Positions 62,745-64,000 of a DNA stretch of 64,000 nucleotides are shown here, one piece after another. Each line of letters begins with the position of its first letter. Positions within the stretch are counted from its first letter, which is position 1. The stretch lies in NCBI RefSeq assembly GCF_001696535.1, contig NZ_MBQE01000004.1, positions 124,001-188,000 on the forward strand, in the 5' to 3' direction. The notes below the pieces were generated by a model. That model saw only the letters and a program-made list of their open reading frames with translations. It was not told where the DNA came from and made no database searches. The position numbers and the translations under genes were made by a program. Origin of the DNA: Stappia indica (GTDB lineage: Bacteria > Pseudomonadota > Alphaproteobacteria > Rhizobiales > Stappiaceae).

Positions 62745-62819
62745 TGGGGCGTAGCCAAGCGGTAAGGCAGCGGTTTTTGGTACCGCCATGCGCAGGTTCG
62801 AATCCTGCCGCCCCAGCCA
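62745..62819 (+). tRNA. tRNA-Gln (anticodon TTG)
   Basis: 75 bases including an encoded CCA (62817-62819). The acceptor stem TGGGGCG pairs with CGCCCCA. The anticodon arm GCGGT-TTTTGGT-ACCGC gives anticodon TTG. The T arm is CAGGTTCGAATCCTG. TATACA at about 62725 may be its -10 box. No integrase or duplicated 3' end is seen near either tRNA. Confidence 0.95.
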
Positions 62820-63316
62820 GGTCCTTTCCCAGCCCGATAGTTCGTCGCTTCCGGTTCCTGTTGCGCCATGGCCGGGCCATCCCGTCGTCTGATGGAGCCG
62901 TGATCATACGCGCCGTTTCGCCGACGGGGATAAGTACCTGTCAGCAAGGCGCGCGGGCGTCCGGCGGGATTTGCGACGATTGAGAGGCCCCGCGCAAATT
63001 TTCGGCTTTTTGAGACGGAATTTTGCAAAATCCGTCTCGAATTCTGCACTCTTGAAACTCGACCGGCGAGAGGAGGGTGTGATTTCGAATCATCACCTAT
63101 CTTTACGTCAAGATGAAACTTTCATCACAACATAAGGAGATTCCCGTAGCTGTTTCGCTTTCTGTTCTTGGTCATTTCGCGTCTACATCGACTCGACGTC
63201 CAGTTTTGTTCGAGTAGAATCTATTTTTCTTGGGCGAATTAGTTATCCGTAAACGGAATCAGGTCACGTTGCGTTAAGCGTCAACTTGTCGACGCTAAAG
63301 CGAAAGGACGATTCCC
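62820..63316. other. 497-bp AT-richer regulatory region upstream of the second globin chemoreceptor
   Basis: No gene found. At 63012-63038 a near-perfect palindrome pairs GAGACGGA and TTTT with AAAA and TCCGTCTC around GC (one bulged A). At 63274-63299 an inverted repeat pairs AGCGTC (63277-63282) with GACGCT (63291-63296), extended by TTA/TAA on the outside, 20 bases before the chemoreceptor ATG. The second overlaps the likely 5' untranslated region. The base composition is clearly more AT-rich than the genes. Confidence 0.5.
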
Positions 63317-64000
63317 ATGTCGGGGGCTGGTAACACACACTCGGGCACGCGCCTTGAATTTGCGCGGATCGACGATGGTACAAGGCAGCAATTGCGGGCG
63401 CTTTGGAAGGTTGTCGAACCGGAGCTGCCAGCTGTTCTTGCACGGTTCTACAAGCATCTTCTGACGCAGCCTCAGTTGAAGCAGCTTCTCGGAAGTCGCC
63501 AGGCAGCGCTTGAGTCTGCTCAGACGACTCACTGGCAGCGCCTGTTCAGCGCGCGTTTCGACGAAGACTATGAGAACAGCATCAACCGGATCGGCCGCGC
63601 GCATAGCCGCATCGGCCTGGAGCCGCGCTGGTACATCGCCGGATATCAGTTTGTTCTCAACGAGTTGACCGCTCTCGTGCTGAAGCGGCACCGCTTCTCG
63701 GTCACCAAGGCACAGGGCGCTTTGCAGGCGCTCAACAAGGCCGTGCTGCTCGATCTCGACTACGCCATCTCCACATATCAGCAGATCCTGATGGAAGAGC
63801 AGGAGGCGCGCACCCGCGATCTTGCCGATGCGATCGACCGCTTCAAGGGCAAGGTCGAGGTTTCGCTGGCCAGCGTCGACAAGGCTGCCGACACGATGCA
63901 GAAGCGCGCCGACACGTTGTCGTCCGTCGCCTCCGCCGCGTCGCAGGAGTCCGTTTCCGCCTCTGCCGCCTCCGAGCAGACCTCGGCGGGCGTCCAGACG
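63317..64000 (+). CDS. Globin-coupled chemoreceptor, 3' truncated by window edge
   Basis: 228 codons are visible and the frame is open at the right edge. The N-terminal globin sensor (about 15-170) shows IGRAHSRIGLEPRWYIAGYQ, with the likely heme-binding His96 and the HemAT-type PRWY. From about residue 175 a Ser/Ala-rich helical stretch (SLASVDKAADTMQKRADTLS, then SSVASAASQESVSASAASEQ) looks like the beginning of a methyl-accepting signalling domain, so a soluble oxygen or NO chemoreceptor is likely. A globin-coupled cyclase is possible because the output domain is cut off. AAAGGACG precedes the ATG. Confidence 0.85.
   Translation, partial: MSGAGNTHSGTRLEFARIDDGTRQQLRALWKVVEPELPAVLARFYKHLLTQPQLKQLLGSRQAALESAQTTHWQRLFSARFDEDYENSINRIGRAHSRIGLEPRWYIAGYQFVLNELTALVLKRHRFSVTKAQGALQALNKAVLLDLDYAISTYQQILMEEQEARTRDLADAIDRFKGKVEVSLASVDKAADTMQKRADTLSSVASAASQESVSASAASEQTSAGVQT

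Noticed and set aside
62417-62819. Genomic-island attachment site at the tRNA genes
   Set aside because: No integrase, no duplicated tRNA 3' end and no change in gene type were found around tRNA-Pro or tRNA-Gln.

Overview
The window looks like chromosomal DNA from a GC-rich alphaproteobacterium. A member of the Hyphomicrobiales close to Stappia/Labrenzia is my guess. The basis is gene content: a matPQMAB-type malonate operon, a UPF0314 protein, an NsrR-truncated globin pair, globin-coupled chemoreceptors, and intergenic palindromes of the kind common in rhizobial genomes. Taxonomy is inferred, not tested. Genes are dense, mostly in short operons with ATGA or GTGA stop/start overlaps.

Region 1 (3-12712). 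The C-terminal 4194 residues of a giant hybrid polyketide synthase/non-ribosomal peptide synthetase. The visible order is ACP(end)-KS-DH-ACP-KS-KR-ACP-KS-ACP-C-A-PCP-TE, with no acyltransferase domain, which points to a trans-AT assembly line. The third KS has lost the histidine of its HGTGT motif. The gene runs off the left edge and ends the biosynthetic cluster in this direction; a 42-codon ORF overlaps its stop.

Region 2 (12.7-21.1 kb). An SPFH protein, a membrane-anchored type I periplasmic binding protein and a small membrane protein form one operon. Facing it is a ParA-like ATPase with two DUF697 membrane proteins. Next come two glycosyltransferase-like genes whose 3' ends overlap by 74 bases, and a UPF0314 gene.

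Region 3 (21.3-32.4 kb). Housekeeping and stress genes: release factor 3, a Nudix hydrolase, a PiT phosphate transporter, a DUF2157/GDYXXLXY membrane pair, a nitric-oxide-type operon (nsrR, group III truncated globin, two tiny membrane proteins) behind a strong 35-bp dyad, an ABC-F ATPase (uup), a FadR-type regulator and a lipoprotein L,D-transpeptidase.

Region 4 (32.4-39.2 kb). A malonate uptake and activation operon: divergent GntR regulator (matR-like), TRAP transporter (matP, matQ, matM), malonyl-CoA decarboxylase (matA) and malonyl-CoA synthetase (matB), closed by a strong bidirectional terminator. It could supply malonyl-CoA generally; a link to the PKS is only a hypothesis.

Region 5 (39.2-47.9 kb). 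A periplasmic rhodanese, a globin-coupled chemoreceptor with a C-terminal CZB zinc domain, a HerA-like ATPase, and an RND efflux adaptor/pump pair.

Region 6 (48.5-59.1 kb). An IclR regulator faces a seven-gene peptide-use operon: a possible 38-aa leader, an M81 (MlrC-like) metallopeptidase, a Dpp/Opp-type ABC importer with both ATPases fused, and two M20 hydrolases, ended by an intrinsic terminator.

Region 7 (59.2-64 kb). A 1.4-kb non-coding stretch holds a 406-bp direct repeat built from palindromic intergenic elements. Small genes follow (secreted protein, YnfA, zinc ribbon), then tRNA-Pro(CGG), tRNA-Gln(UUG), and the start of a second globin-coupled chemoreceptor that runs off the right edge.
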